From: Haemophilus_D parainfluenzae_AD | Lineage (GTDB): Bacteria; Pseudomonadota; Gammaproteobacteria; Enterobacterales; Pasteurellaceae | Reading direction: 5' to 3' (one strand) | Length of the DNA stretch: 64,000 nucleotides | Assembly: GCF_001679325.1 (NCBI RefSeq) | Contig: NZ_LZMX01000027.1 | Part shown: in pieces, positions 8,085-16,492 of the stretch | Position numbering within the stretch: position 1 is the first letter of the stretch | Layout: every line of letters begins with the position of its first letter | Translations under genes and position numbers: made by a program | The notes under the pieces: model-generated | What the model saw: the letters and a program-made list of their open reading frames with translations, nothing else | Database searches by the model: none | What the model was told of the DNA's origin: nothing

Positions 8085-9233
8085 TTATGATTTATCTGCT
8101 AATTGTAATGGTGGAACAGGTTTGCCCATGCGAGCATAGAATTCCACCACAAAATCATCAAAACGATCGTCTTCGATAGCTTGACGAATTTCCGCCATTA
8201 AACGTTGATAATAGCGTAAATTATGAATGGTATTTAAGCGTGCACCTAAAATTTCACCGCATTTATCTAAATGATATAAATAAGCTTTAGTGTAGTTTTT
8301 ACAGGTGTAGCAATCACATTCTGGATCCAATGGGCTCGTATCATCGCGATATTTTGCATTACGGATTTTTACAATGCCGTCTGTCACGAATAAATGGCCG
8401 TTGCGAGCGTTACGGGTTGGCATTACGCAGTCAAACATATCAATACCACGACGTACGCCTTCTACCAAGTCCTCCGGTTTACCTACGCCCATTAAATAAC
8501 GAGGTTTGTCAGCCGGGATTTGTGGGCAGATGTATTCTAAAATGCGGTGCATATCTTCTTTTGGTTCGCCTACCGCTAAACCGCCCACCGCGTAACCGTC
8601 AAAGCCAATATTGACTAAGCCTTCTAATGATACTTTGCGTAATTCTTCAAACACGCCGCCTTGGATAATACCGAATAGGGCATTTTTATTGCCTAATTCA
8701 TCAAAGCGATCACGGCTACGTTTTGCCCAACGAAGAGACATTTCCATGGATTTTTTCGCATAATCGAAAGTCGCTGGATAAGGCGTACATTCATCGAAAA
8801 TCATCACGATGTCAGACCCTAAATCATATTGAATTTCCATGGATTTTTCAGGTGAAAGGAAAATGCGCTCACCGTTAATTGGGTTTTGGAATTTCACGCC
8901 TTCTTCGGTGATTTTGCGTAATTTACCTAAACTAAATACTTGGAAACCGCCACTGTCTGTCAAAATCGGACGATGCCATTGCATAAAGTCGTGTAAATCA
9001 CCGTGTTTACGCATCACTTCTTGGCCTGGGCGAAGCCATAAATGGAAGGTGTTACCAAGCAAAATTTCTGCACCTGTCGCACGCACTTCTTCTGGTGTCA
9101 TGCCTTTTACAGTGCCATAAGTACCCACTGGCATAAATGCCGGGGTTTCTACGCTGAACGTGCCTTGTGGACGTTCAAACACCAATCGACCACGACGTGC
9201 ACTGCCGCTGGTTTTATCTAATTCATATTTCAT
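8085..9233 (-). CDS. tgt: Queuine/preQ1 tRNA-ribosyltransferase
   Basis: Tgt exchanges guanine-34 for preQ1 in GUN-anticodon tRNAs, the entry step of queuosine modification. The 382-residue protein shows the nucleophile/binding segment DSGGFQVFSL, the second active aspartate in GVRRGIDMFDCVMPTRNARNG and the zinc site DCYTCKNYTK with a later histidine. The ATG at 9233 has GAGG seven bases upstream; a TTG 12 bases earlier is less likely. Its substrate partner gene queA lies 1.4 kb away on the same strand, with an aminotransferase on the other strand between them. Upstream lies a strong promoter followed at once by a terminator-like hairpin (see separate entries), suggesting control by attenuation. 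Confidence 0.97.
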   Translation of the reverse strand: MKYELDKTSGSARRGRLVFERPQGTFSVETPAFMPVGTYGTVKGMTPEEVRATGAEILLGNTFHLWLRPGQEVMRKHGDLHDFMQWHRPILTDSGGFQVFSLGKLRKITEEGVKFQNPINGERIFLSPEKSMEIQYDLGSDIVMIFDECTPYPATFDYAKKSMEMSLRWAKRSRDRFDELGNKNALFGIIQGGVFEELRKVSLEGLVNIGFDGYAVGGLAVGEPKEDMHRILEYICPQIPADKPRYLMGVGKPEDLVEGVRRGIDMFDCVMPTRNARNGHLFVTDGIVKIRNAKYRDDTSPLDPECDCYTCKNYTKAYLYHLDKCGEILGARLNTIHNLRYYQRLMAEIRQAIEDDRFDDFVVEFYARMGKPVPPLQLADKS

Positions 9234-9272
9234 TTTTTTCCTCAACGAATAAACAGTTCGAAGATTTTTTAC

Positions 9273-9304
9273 AATAAAAAAGCCTGTTTTGTTTTCACAG
9301 GCTT
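9273..9304 (-). promoter_or_regulatory. Terminator-like hairpin in the tgt leader (possible attenuator)
   Basis: On the minus strand AAGCCTGT (9304-9297) pairs with ACAGGCTT (9287-9280) and runs into six T residues. No minus-strand gene ends here: the nearest upstream gene on this strand, queA, has its own terminator at about 10600. The hairpin lies about 15 bases after the predicted start of the tgt transcript, so it would stop most tgt transcription unless relieved. Confidence 0.6.
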
Positions 9305-9324
9305 AACAATCTTTGTGAGAGAGC

Positions 9325-9353
9325 ATTTTATGCGGTGTGATTTAATAAGTCAA
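9325..9353 (-). promoter_or_regulatory. Predicted sigma-70 promoter of tgt
   Basis: TTGACT at 9353-9348 and TAAAAT at 9330-9325 on the minus strand are separated by exactly 17 bases. The start would fall near 9318, giving an 85-base leader before the tgt ATG. Confidence 0.6.
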
Positions 9354-9441
9354 AAAATCTCTTGCAGAAGTAAATTTTCATGGTAATATGAATAAAAATG
9401 CATTTTAAGTGAATAATTATATTTTGAATCGGGAGGCGATT

Positions 9442-10581
9442 ATGCAACGGAGAACACTTTTTAAATTAGCAGGCACTACAGCGTTAGGTGTGGCATTGGC
9501 ACCAAAATTGATGGCGGAAAATCAGTTGCCAAAAGCAACTTCAACGAAAGTATTACATCTCAATTTTAATGAGAATGCGCTAGGGATGTCGGAAAAAGCA
9601 AAACAAGCGATTGTGAATAGTTTAGCTATCGGTTCATATTATCCAGATGATCAACGTGCAGCAGTCATTACACAATTAGCCGTTAAACACAATGTTGCTG
9701 AAAGTTTCATTTCATTGGGAAATGGTTCTTCAGAAAATATTCAAGCTGCTGTCCAAGCATTGATCGTTAAGGCTCAAAATACAAAACAAGCGGTTCAACT
9801 CGTGGTGCCGGATCCAACATTTAATTATGCAGAATTATATGCAAAAGCGTTAGGTGTGCCAGTGATGAAAGTGCCGCTCGCAGACGACTTTTCTTTTGAT
9901 TTAACGAAGTTAAAAAACGCCGCAGAAGCCTTTGATGGTGTGACGATTTTCTATTTATGTAACCCAAATAATCCAACATCAATGATTACGCCGGCTAAAA
10001 CACTTTTCCCTTGGATTAAATCATTTTCTCAAAATAGCTATTTTCTGCTAGATGAAGCTTATGCAGACTTTGTGGAAGATCCAGCCTTTGAAACAGGTAT
10101 GACATTAGTCAAAGAAGGCTTGAAAAATGTATTAGTGACACGGACTTTCTCTAAGTTTTATGCGTTAGCAGGCTATCGTGTGGGGTATTTACTTGCTCAG
10201 CCAGAAGTGGTTGACGAAGTGGAAAAATTTATGTCATTGGATAACACGAATCTTGCGGGCGCAGTGGCTGCCGTGGCCTCTTTACAGGATAAAACTTTTG
10301 CGAAATTGAGTTTCCAAAGTAATTCTGCTTCACGCCAGATTGTTCAAAATGTCTTAACAGAGCTAGGCTTAAAATTTGCACCATCTAATGGTAACTTTAT
10401 TTTCCATGAGATTAAGGGGGATGTAAAAACTTATCAAGAACGCATGAAAGCGCATTCTATTTTGGTTGGTCGGGAGTTTTTGCCTATCCAAGGATGGAAT
10501 CGTCTCACGCTTGGTACACCAGATGAGATGAAAGTGTTTGTTAAAGTACTAAAAGCGTTTAGAGCAAAAGGTTGGGTTTAA
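9442..10581 (+). CDS. Tat-exported HisC-like PLP aminotransferase
   Basis: A 379-residue fold-type I aminotransferase of the histidinol-phosphate aminotransferase class. Visible active-site features: NPNNPTS (carboxylate and PLP contacts), LLDEAYADF (PLP pyridine aspartate), TRTFSKFYALAG (Schiff-base lysine) and AGYRVGYL. Unusually, it begins with a twin-arginine signal: RR at residues 3-4 followed by TLFKLAG, a hydrophobic stretch and a likely cleavage after residue 25 (LMA-EN), so a folded, cofactor-loaded enzyme is predicted in the periplasm. GGGAGG lies five bases before the ATG; an upstream in-frame GTG at 9409 would spoil the signal. Substrate unknown; cytosolic HisC is not implied. It sits alone on +, between queA and tgt, with its own terminator. 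Confidence 0.88.
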   Translation: MQRRTLFKLAGTTALGVALAPKLMAENQLPKATSTKVLHLNFNENALGMSEKAKQAIVNSLAIGSYYPDDQRAAVITQLAVKHNVAESFISLGNGSSENIQAAVQALIVKAQNTKQAVQLVVPDPTFNYAELYAKALGVPVMKVPLADDFSFDLTKLKNAAEAFDGVTIFYLCNPNNPTSMITPAKTLFPWIKSFSQNSYFLLDEAYADFVEDPAFETGMTLVKEGLKNVLVTRTFSKFYALAGYRVGYLLAQPEVVDEVEKFMSLDNTNLAGAVAAVASLQDKTFAKLSFQSNSASRQIVQNVLTELGLKFAPSNGNFIFHEIKGDVKTYQERMKAHSILVGREFLPIQGWNRLTLGTPDEMKVFVKVLKAFRAKGWV

Positions 10582-10583
10582 AA

Positions 10584-10616
10584 AAATGGGTGGTATTTGG
10601 CCACCCATTTTTCTTA
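10584..10616. terminator. Shared terminator of the aminotransferase and queA
   Basis: ATGGGTGG (10586-10593) pairs with CCACCCAT (10601-10608), flanked by an A-run on the left and a T-run on the right, between two convergent genes. Confidence 0.88.
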
Positions 10617-11705
10617 TTCTAACCCTTTCACATTGGGATTTTTAGTAATGAACATCGCATCGCCATAACTGAAAAAACGGTAGTGATTTTCGACCGCACT
10701 TTTATAGGCGTTCATAGTGTGGCTAAAGCCTGCAAAGGCAGACACTAACATAATCAATGTACTTTCCGGTAAGTGGAAGTTGGTAATTAACGCATCCACC
10801 ACACGGAAGGATTTACCCGGGTAAATAAAAATGGATGTATCAGAAAAATAAGGTTCAATTAAATCTGGGTTGCCATTTTCTTCTGCCGATAGAGCAGCGG
10901 TTTCAACAGAACGTACTGATGTTGTACCTACCGCAATGACACGTTTACCCGCTTTCTTCGTTTCAATAATGGCATTGCAGACTTCTTGAGAAAGCTCCAC
11001 ATATTCTGCATGCATAATGTGATCTTCAATATTTTCAACGCGTACAGGTTGGAATGTACCTGCGCCCACATGCAAAGTCACAAATTCAAAATTGACACCT
11101 TTTTCATGTAGCTTTTGTAACAGTTCATCATCAAAATGCAAACCTGCTGTTGGTGCCGCCACGGCACCAGGCACTTTGTTATACACGGTTTGATAGCATT
11201 CTTGATCCGCTTCTTCATCTGGACGATCAATATAAGGCGGCAAAGGCATATGACCGATTTCTTGTAACACATCAAGCACATTGCGAGTTTTATCGGCTAA
11301 TTCCACTTCAAAAAGCGCATCTTGACGACCAACCATAATGGCTTTTACGCCATTATTTTCACCCAGCTTATCTTCACCTAAAAATAATTCAGCACCTTCT
11401 TTCGGAGCTTTTGACGAGCGAATATGCGCTAAGAAATGATGTTCACTTAAAACACGTTCTACTAATACTTCAATTTTCCCACCACTGGCTTTACGACCAA
11501 ACATACGAGCAGGGATCACACACGTATTGTTAAAAATCAACAAATCACCTTCGTCGATTAAATCTAATACATCAGTAAAAGTGCGGTGAGAAATTTCCCC
11601 GTTTTTGCCATTGAGTTGTAACAAGCGGCAAGAAGAGCGATCTTCTTTAGGATAACGAGCAATCAGCTCATCAGGTAAGTCAAAATAAAAGTCGGAAACA
11701 CGCAT
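10614..11705 (-). CDS. queA: S-adenosylmethionine:tRNA ribosyltransferase-isomerase
   Basis: QueA moves the ribosyl part of SAM onto preQ1-modified tRNA to form epoxyqueuosine, the step after Tgt. The 363-residue protein matches the family from its start (MRVSDFYFDLPDELIARYP) through the PTAGLHFDDELLQKL segment, LHVGAGTFQPVRVENIEDH and the C-terminal LITNFHLPESTLIMLVSAFAG. Length is normal. Two uptake sequences (10693-10701, 11579-11587) lie in the coding region. In H. influenzae tgt and queA are, from memory, direct neighbours; here another gene separates them. Confidence 0.97.
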   Translation of the reverse strand: MRVSDFYFDLPDELIARYPKEDRSSCRLLQLNGKNGEISHRTFTDVLDLIDEGDLLIFNNTCVIPARMFGRKASGGKIEVLVERVLSEHHFLAHIRSSKAPKEGAELFLGEDKLGENNGVKAIMVGRQDALFEVELADKTRNVLDVLQEIGHMPLPPYIDRPDEEADQECYQTVYNKVPGAVAAPTAGLHFDDELLQKLHEKGVNFEFVTLHVGAGTFQPVRVENIEDHIMHAEYVELSQEVCNAIIETKKAGKRVIAVGTTSVRSVETAALSAEENGNPDLIEPYFSDTSIFIYPGKSFRVVDALITNFHLPESTLIMLVSAFAGFSHTMNAYKSAVENHYRFFSYGDAMFITKNPNVKGLE

Positions 11706-11844
11706 AATTGTAAATCATGAAAGCTAAAAATGGGGCATAGTCTAGAGCGAATGGGTGGGAAATACAAGGGGGAATGTTGATGAAGTTAAATTGGTTTAAA
11801 AGTAGAGAAAAACTAATCTTGTTAATTATATCTAGCCAAGTTGA

Positions 11845-11876
11845 AATAAGTAGTCGCTAAAAAACGACTACTTATT
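11845..11876 (-). terminator. Hairpin downstream of the restriction operon
   Basis: A 12-bp perfect stem (AATAAGTAGTCG at 11845-11856, CGACTACTTATT at 11865-11876) with an eight-base loop, 30 bases after the res stop. There is no strong T-tract on the minus strand, so it may end transcription weakly or protect the mRNA 3' end. It also marks one edge of the island. Confidence 0.55.
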
Positions 11877-11906
11877 AAAGTAAATATTTAATGGTTTTAA
11901 TTATTT

Positions 11907-14618
11907 TCAAAGTTCCTTTTTCTCAAATCTTAAAAAATCCGGCAATTTTTTTGATTCGGCAACTTCATCATGCGGAATCAGCACATAACGCCAAGACTTC
12001 CCATTGTGCTGCAACGCATAATCCGTAGCATGTTTACACCATTCAAAAGCTGCATCAGCTTTTGCCAAAACTTCAGGATCTTTTAAATCTTTGCCTGCTT
12101 TGGTTTCAACAAGCCAGATAGAATCTTCGGTCTCTACAACAAAATCAGGGATATATTCTTTAGAATCCAAACCTGATTTCCAGTAGATCTGGAATTGTCC
12201 TTGAGCAGGTTTGAACCATTTTTGCGCGTCTCGTTCCAGAATCACAGCAAAACGGCGTTCAGTATCAGAGTCGAATTTTTGTAAGGGATACAGACATTTG
12301 GAAAAGCTGCCAAACAGCATTTGCTTAATACGGCTGACATCTTTTGGTGTTTGTCGCACGGAATGAATCGGTTCATCAGCTGAAACAGTATAGTTGCATG
12401 GTTTGAGCGTACTAAATCCTTGGCTGACGCGGGCTTCATAACTTGCCGCTTTTTCCCAAAAATGCGCCATCATTTGAGCATGGATTTCACGGGCAATCAG
12501 GCGACGTTCTTTATCCAGCACACTCAAAACTTCCTCTTCGGATAAATAAGTGCGCAGGTGCGTCACCATCTGCCCCGCCAAATCGTAAAGCAGGTCAGCC
12601 TGCGTGAAATAGTCGATATCGTCGAAATCCATCAGCGAAAAAACAATATAGTCTTCAGGGCGTTTTTCCTTCATACCCAATTCAGCAGACAGGCTACTTT
12701 GTTCGTTGGTGTGCAGGTTGTGAATAGTGATTTCACGTTCACTCGGTTGTAGATTCAAGCTGCTTAAATCGAGTTTGAATGGATGAAATCCCGTGCTAAC
12801 TTCCCCGCTGGGTACAACTGTAATTCTAGGAATATCGATGGTTTGATTCACCATTGTTTCTGTGGTTTTAGCAACAATCTCAGCTATATCCAGCTCATCC
12901 ACCAGCAATTCCCCTTGAGCCGGTTGTAATGCCGTCTGAACTTCTTGAACGATTTTTTCGCGGATTTCCACTGTCAATAATGCTTGGGAAGTTGGAGCCT
13001 CACTTGGACGGGAAGCATATTTTGCAGCAGCTTCCATTACCTTTCGGGCAATGCGTTTTTCGGTTTCAGTTTTAAAAACAGGCTGATAATCGACTGAAGA
13101 ATTGGTTTCTGAAATACCTTGTTTTGTATTTTCAGACGACGTTTCCGCCAATCCCAATTTCGTTTCCACACCGCTATATACCTGCACGCTGACCTTTTTA
13201 TCATCCTCACTCGGCGCATCCAAAATTACCTGTTTCAATTTCAACACCGAATCACCTTTATTAGCCTCATCGATGATTTCCTGAAAGCGGTCGTGGGCGA
13301 TAATGTTCAATCTATCCACCACTTCCACTCCCGTACGTTTGCCGTAAGGCAGACGCAAACCGCGTCCGATAGATTGCTCGATCAGTGTTCTAGCATTGGC
13401 AGCGCGCAGCGGTACGATGGTATAAAGATTGGTAACGTCCCAGCCCTCTTTGAGCATATTGACATGAATCACGATTTCCGTCGGCTCATCCACGCTCTCC
13501 ACTGCCAAAAGTCGTTCAATCATTTCTTCTTCATCTTTACCTGATTTACTCGAATCCACCTGAATCACTTTGCCCTGATAACGCCCGTTATAAAAGTTAT
13601 CCGATTCCAGTAAAGACAATAATTGCGCCGCGTGCGTGGTATCGCGGGCAATCACCAGCATAAAAGGCTTCACCACGGTAACATTATTTTCCCGAGCATA
13701 AGTCATAAGCTCGACCTTGGTGTTTTCATGCACACGCACGCCATCTTCTAACTTGATTTTCTCAATTTCTTCGGGCGTATAATTTTTCGCATCAAAATTG
13801 CGCTGCGTAACCACCGCAGGCATTTTGACAAAACCATCGTCCATTGCCCGAGCCAGCGGATAATCTACAATCACGTTTTTGAACGGAATAGGCGCTTTGG
13901 TGGATTCCACAAATGGCGTGGCAGTTAACTCCAAGCCAAAAAGCGGATTTAATTCATTAATCGCCCGCATCCCCGCCTGCGCCCGATAGCGATGTGATTC
14001 ATCCATCAGCAACACTAAATCAGGCAGATTCGCCAGATAGTTGAAATAACTATCACCCAGCACTTCACGCATCCGCTTGATTTTCGGTTCTTTGCCGCCG
14101 CGCACCTCGCTATTGATTTTGGAAATATTGAACACATTAACGGTAATCTCACCAAAAAGATTATCCATTCCCATGCTCAAATTCTGTTGTTCATAGTTGT
14201 CGCCACTAATCAGCTTGGGTGGATTTACTGCAAATTCACTGATGCCTTTAAACACATATTTCGGCGTATTCGGTGTAAAGTCGGCAATCAGCTTGTTATA
14301 AATCGTCAGATTCGGTGCCAGTACAAAAAAATTATTGATGCCGTGTGCCAAATGCAGATAAGCGATAAAAGCCCCCATTAGGCGGGTTTTCCCCACCCCC
14401 GTTGCCAAAGCAAAGCACAATGACGGAAATTCACGCTCAAAATCCTGCAAGGTTGGGAATTTGGCTTTCAAGGTATTCAACACCGCCGTTACATCACGAT
14501 CTTTCTGCGCCATTTCCGGTGCAGCATCTAACGCCTGCTTTAACTTCGCCAAACTTTCTGCTTGCGGTGCACGCAAAGATAAACGTCCGTTAATGTAATT
14601 TTGAGTTTTGATGCTCAT
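11907..14618 (-). CDS. Type III restriction enzyme Res-like helicase-nuclease
   Basis: A 903-residue superfamily 2 helicase with a C-terminal nuclease, as in Res subunits of type III systems, which translocate or switch on DNA after Mod recognition and then cut. Seen: Walker A ATGVGKT at residues 72-78, Walker B/DEAD-box variant MDESH at 205-209, motif III LTATP at 231-235, motif VI QSIGRGLRLP at 415-424, and near the end a PD-(D/E)xK nuclease site, IPDFVVE then VETKAG, with Asp825, Glu838 and Lys840. All key residues look intact. The start ATG at 14618 has a weak AGAGA site. Two Neisseria-type uptake motifs lie inside (12929-12940 exact; 13131-13140 10-base core). It follows mod at 152 bases. 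Confidence 0.9.
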   Translation of the reverse strand: MSIKTQNYINGRLSLRAPQAESLAKLKQALDAAPEMAQKDRDVTAVLNTLKAKFPTLQDFEREFPSLCFALATGVGKTRLMGAFIAYLHLAHGINNFFVLAPNLTIYNKLIADFTPNTPKYVFKGISEFAVNPPKLISGDNYEQQNLSMGMDNLFGEITVNVFNISKINSEVRGGKEPKIKRMREVLGDSYFNYLANLPDLVLLMDESHRYRAQAGMRAINELNPLFGLELTATPFVESTKAPIPFKNVIVDYPLARAMDDGFVKMPAVVTQRNFDAKNYTPEEIEKIKLEDGVRVHENTKVELMTYARENNVTVVKPFMLVIARDTTHAAQLLSLLESDNFYNGRYQGKVIQVDSSKSGKDEEEMIERLLAVESVDEPTEIVIHVNMLKEGWDVTNLYTIVPLRAANARTLIEQSIGRGLRLPYGKRTGVEVVDRLNIIAHDRFQEIIDEANKGDSVLKLKQVILDAPSEDDKKVSVQVYSGVETKLGLAETSSENTKQGISETNSSVDYQPVFKTETEKRIARKVMEAAAKYASRPSEAPTSQALLTVEIREKIVQEVQTALQPAQGELLVDELDIAEIVAKTTETMVNQTIDIPRITVVPSGEVSTGFHPFKLDLSSLNLQPSEREITIHNLHTNEQSSLSAELGMKEKRPEDYIVFSLMDFDDIDYFTQADLLYDLAGQMVTHLRTYLSEEEVLSVLDKERRLIAREIHAQMMAHFWEKAASYEARVSQGFSTLKPCNYTVSADEPIHSVRQTPKDVSRIKQMLFGSFSKCLYPLQKFDSDTERRFAVILERDAQKWFKPAQGQFQIYWKSGLDSKEYIPDFVVETEDSIWLVETKAGKDLKDPEVLAKADAAFEWCKHATDYALQHNGKSWRYVLIPHDEVAESKKLPDFLRFEKKEL
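12929..12940 (+). repeat. Neisseria DNA uptake sequence (ATGCCGTCTGAA), exact 12-mer
   Basis: Exact match to the 12-base meningococcal/gonococcal uptake sequence, inside res. A shortened form (GTCGTCTGAA, 10 bases, minus strand) lies at 13131-13140. Confidence 0.85.
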
Positions 14619-14770
14619 AATTTAATCTCTTGTTTTAATCTTTTATATTAATCGTTACTCAAACTTTTCAAGTAACTTAAACGCTTGTTGGGCTGAGTTA
14701 CCGATTAGGGGAGTGGCATAATAAAGACTCAGGATTTAAGAGGTTTCCTGAGATATTGCCTGCACAGGTA

Positions 14771-16492
14771 TTATTCATTACTATCCATTCCGTCAAACAA
14801 TCCGCCCTGATTTTCGACCGCACTTTTGCGTTTCACGGATTTGGTTTTTGCGGCGGGTTGGTTTTCAGACGACCTTGGTTCAGGTTCTTCTTCCGCCATC
14901 GGAAGATTGGCGACGTTCAAACTGTAATCATCGTGTCCCCATTCGCAGCGTTTCAAAATCATTTTGGGGATTTTTTTTAAGGAAAGATTCGGGAAACGCT
15001 CTGCCGCCTGATCTGCCGTAATTCCACGCCAAGCGGAGCAGCAGATTAGCAGGCTGCGACTCACTCCAACCTCGTCTGAAAGCACTTGCAACTGTTCAAC
15101 AGATAGGCTTTGGGTGGTAACGTAGATAAAATCGTTTTCGCTGGAATAACCATGCTGCCACCAAAGGCTTTCAGACGGCATATAAGTAAAGCCTTCCAAC
15201 TTCGCCAAGGCTTCTGCCAGCATTTCAGGATTGTAGTCGGGATTGATGATTTGATTGCCCCATTTGTCATTGACAATCAGTGTCGGCGCAAGGCGGAAAT
15301 AGCGGAATCCGCCGCCTCCTTGCCAATTCACCGCTTTGGAAATTCCACCTTGGTCTTCGCCATCGATGACTTTTTGCAGGCGCGGGATAATATGCGTATG
15401 GCAATGCTCGCCGAGCTCCACCATAATCCAACGCCGCCCCATTTTATGGGCAACTGCACCAGTCGTACCGCTGCCAGCGAAGGAATCAAGGACAAGGTCG
15501 CCTGGGGTGGTTGCGATTTGTAAAACACGCTCAATTAGACGTTCTGGCTTTGGAGTATCAAAAACATCTTCAGAATTAAAAGCTCGAACTTCTAGTTTTG
15601 CTTCATGATTATGACCAACTTCATCAGTTGGCCAAAGTGTTGCTGGAGGTCTAGTAGGGTTTTCTTCTTGATATTGCTTAACATAGATTTCCCATTTTCC
15701 ATCTTTGTTTACAAACTCAAGCTGATTAGATTTTTCTGAAACATTTTCTTTTTTCCATCTCCAACGACCTTCAACACCATCAGGTTTAACTGGAAAAATT
15801 TCAGAACCATCTGGAGCCTTAATTGGATACCACATTGATGGTCTATCTTGTCTTAATGATTCGGAACCTTCTTTTCTAAGTGACCTTCTTCGATAATACT
15901 TTCCAACGTTTTCATCAAAAAAATTAAATTGTGCGGATTTCTGTTCCTTAGCTAATGGAAGCGGTTTGAATTTTTCTGACTTTTGATAAATTAGCAGATG
16001 ATCATGTGATGTACTAAATCCTTTAGCATCCATTCTTTCACTATAAACTTTCTGCCAAATCACATTCGCTACAAAATTTCCCCGACCAAATACTTCATCA
16101 CACAATACTTTCAAATAATGTGCTTCGTTATCGTCAATGGTAATCCACAGCGAACCGTCGTCTGAAAGCAGGCGTTTGATAATCTCCAAACGATCGCGCA
16201 TCAGCCCCAGCCAAATAGAATGCTCCAGCCCGTCGTCGTAATGGGCAAACGCACTGCCTGTGTTGTACGGCGGGTCGATGAACACACATTTCACCTTACC
16301 CGTAAATTCCTGCTCTAAAGCTTTAAGTGCAAGCAGGTTGTCGCCGAAAATCAATCGGTTATCAAACGCCGCCGATTCCGACCGCACTTTGGCGTGATAC
16401 GACTTTTCGGAGTCTTCGAGCAAAATCCGCGCTTCTAACTTCGGACGTTTATGTTTGCCTATCCAGGTGAGTTCGAGTTTTTGTTTTTTCAT
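14771..16492 (-). CDS. Type III-like adenine DNA methyltransferase (Mod)
   Basis: A 573-residue beta-class N6-adenine methyltransferase, the modification and recognition subunit of the system. The catalytic motif IV (DPPY, residues 73-76) precedes the SAM-binding motif I (FAGSGTTG, 337-344), the order of the beta class and of type III Mod proteins. The segment between them, about residues 138-318, should be the target-recognition domain; its DNA is about 36% GC against 56% just downstream, suggesting it was exchanged. The start ATG overlaps the stop of the DUF6119 gene (TAATG). It has Neisseria uptake motifs in the flanking high-GC parts and Haemophilus cores at 14817-14825 and 16381-16389. 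No simple repeat tract of the phase-variable mod type is present. Confidence 0.9.
   Translation of the reverse strand: MKKQKLELTWIGKHKRPKLEARILLEDSEKSYHAKVRSESAAFDNRLIFGDNLLALKALEQEFTGKVKCVFIDPPYNTGSAFAHYDDGLEHSIWLGLMRDRLEIIKRLLSDDGSLWITIDDNEAHYLKVLCDEVFGRGNFVANVIWQKVYSERMDAKGFSTSHDHLLIYQKSEKFKPLPLAKEQKSAQFNFFDENVGKYYRRRSLRKEGSESLRQDRPSMWYPIKAPDGSEIFPVKPDGVEGRWRWKKENVSEKSNQLEFVNKDGKWEIYVKQYQEENPTRPPATLWPTDEVGHNHEAKLEVRAFNSEDVFDTPKPERLIERVLQIATTPGDLVLDSFAGSGTTGAVAHKMGRRWIMVELGEHCHTHIIPRLQKVIDGEDQGGISKAVNWQGGGGFRYFRLAPTLIVNDKWGNQIINPDYNPEMLAEALAKLEGFTYMPSESLWWQHGYSSENDFIYVTTQSLSVEQLQVLSDEVGVSRSLLICCSAWRGITADQAAERFPNLSLKKIPKMILKRCEWGHDDYSLNVANLPMAEEEPEPRSSENQPAAKTKSVKRKSAVENQGGLFDGMDSNE
14864..14875 (-). 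repeat. Neisseria variant uptake sequence (AGGTCGTCTGAA), exact 12-mer
   Basis: Exact match, on the minus strand, to the AG-type uptake dialect described for the N. mucosa group. It lies in the 3' part of mod, 39 bases from a Haemophilus uptake core at 14817-14825. Confidence 0.8.
15170..15181 (-). repeat. Neisseria DNA uptake sequence (ATGCCGTCTGAA), exact 12-mer
   Basis: Exact match on the minus strand, inside mod. A nine-of-ten match (CTCGTCTGAA) lies at 15071-15080 and a GTCGTCTGAA core at 16157-16166, both on the plus strand. Confidence 0.85.

Noticed and set aside
13119..13544. 141-codon plus-strand open frame inside res
   Set aside because: Antisense shadow of the high-GC res gene, with no ribosome site and no recognisable domain.
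14771..16492. Phase-variable mod gene of the modA type
   Set aside because: No tetranucleotide or other simple repeat tract is present in or before the gene.
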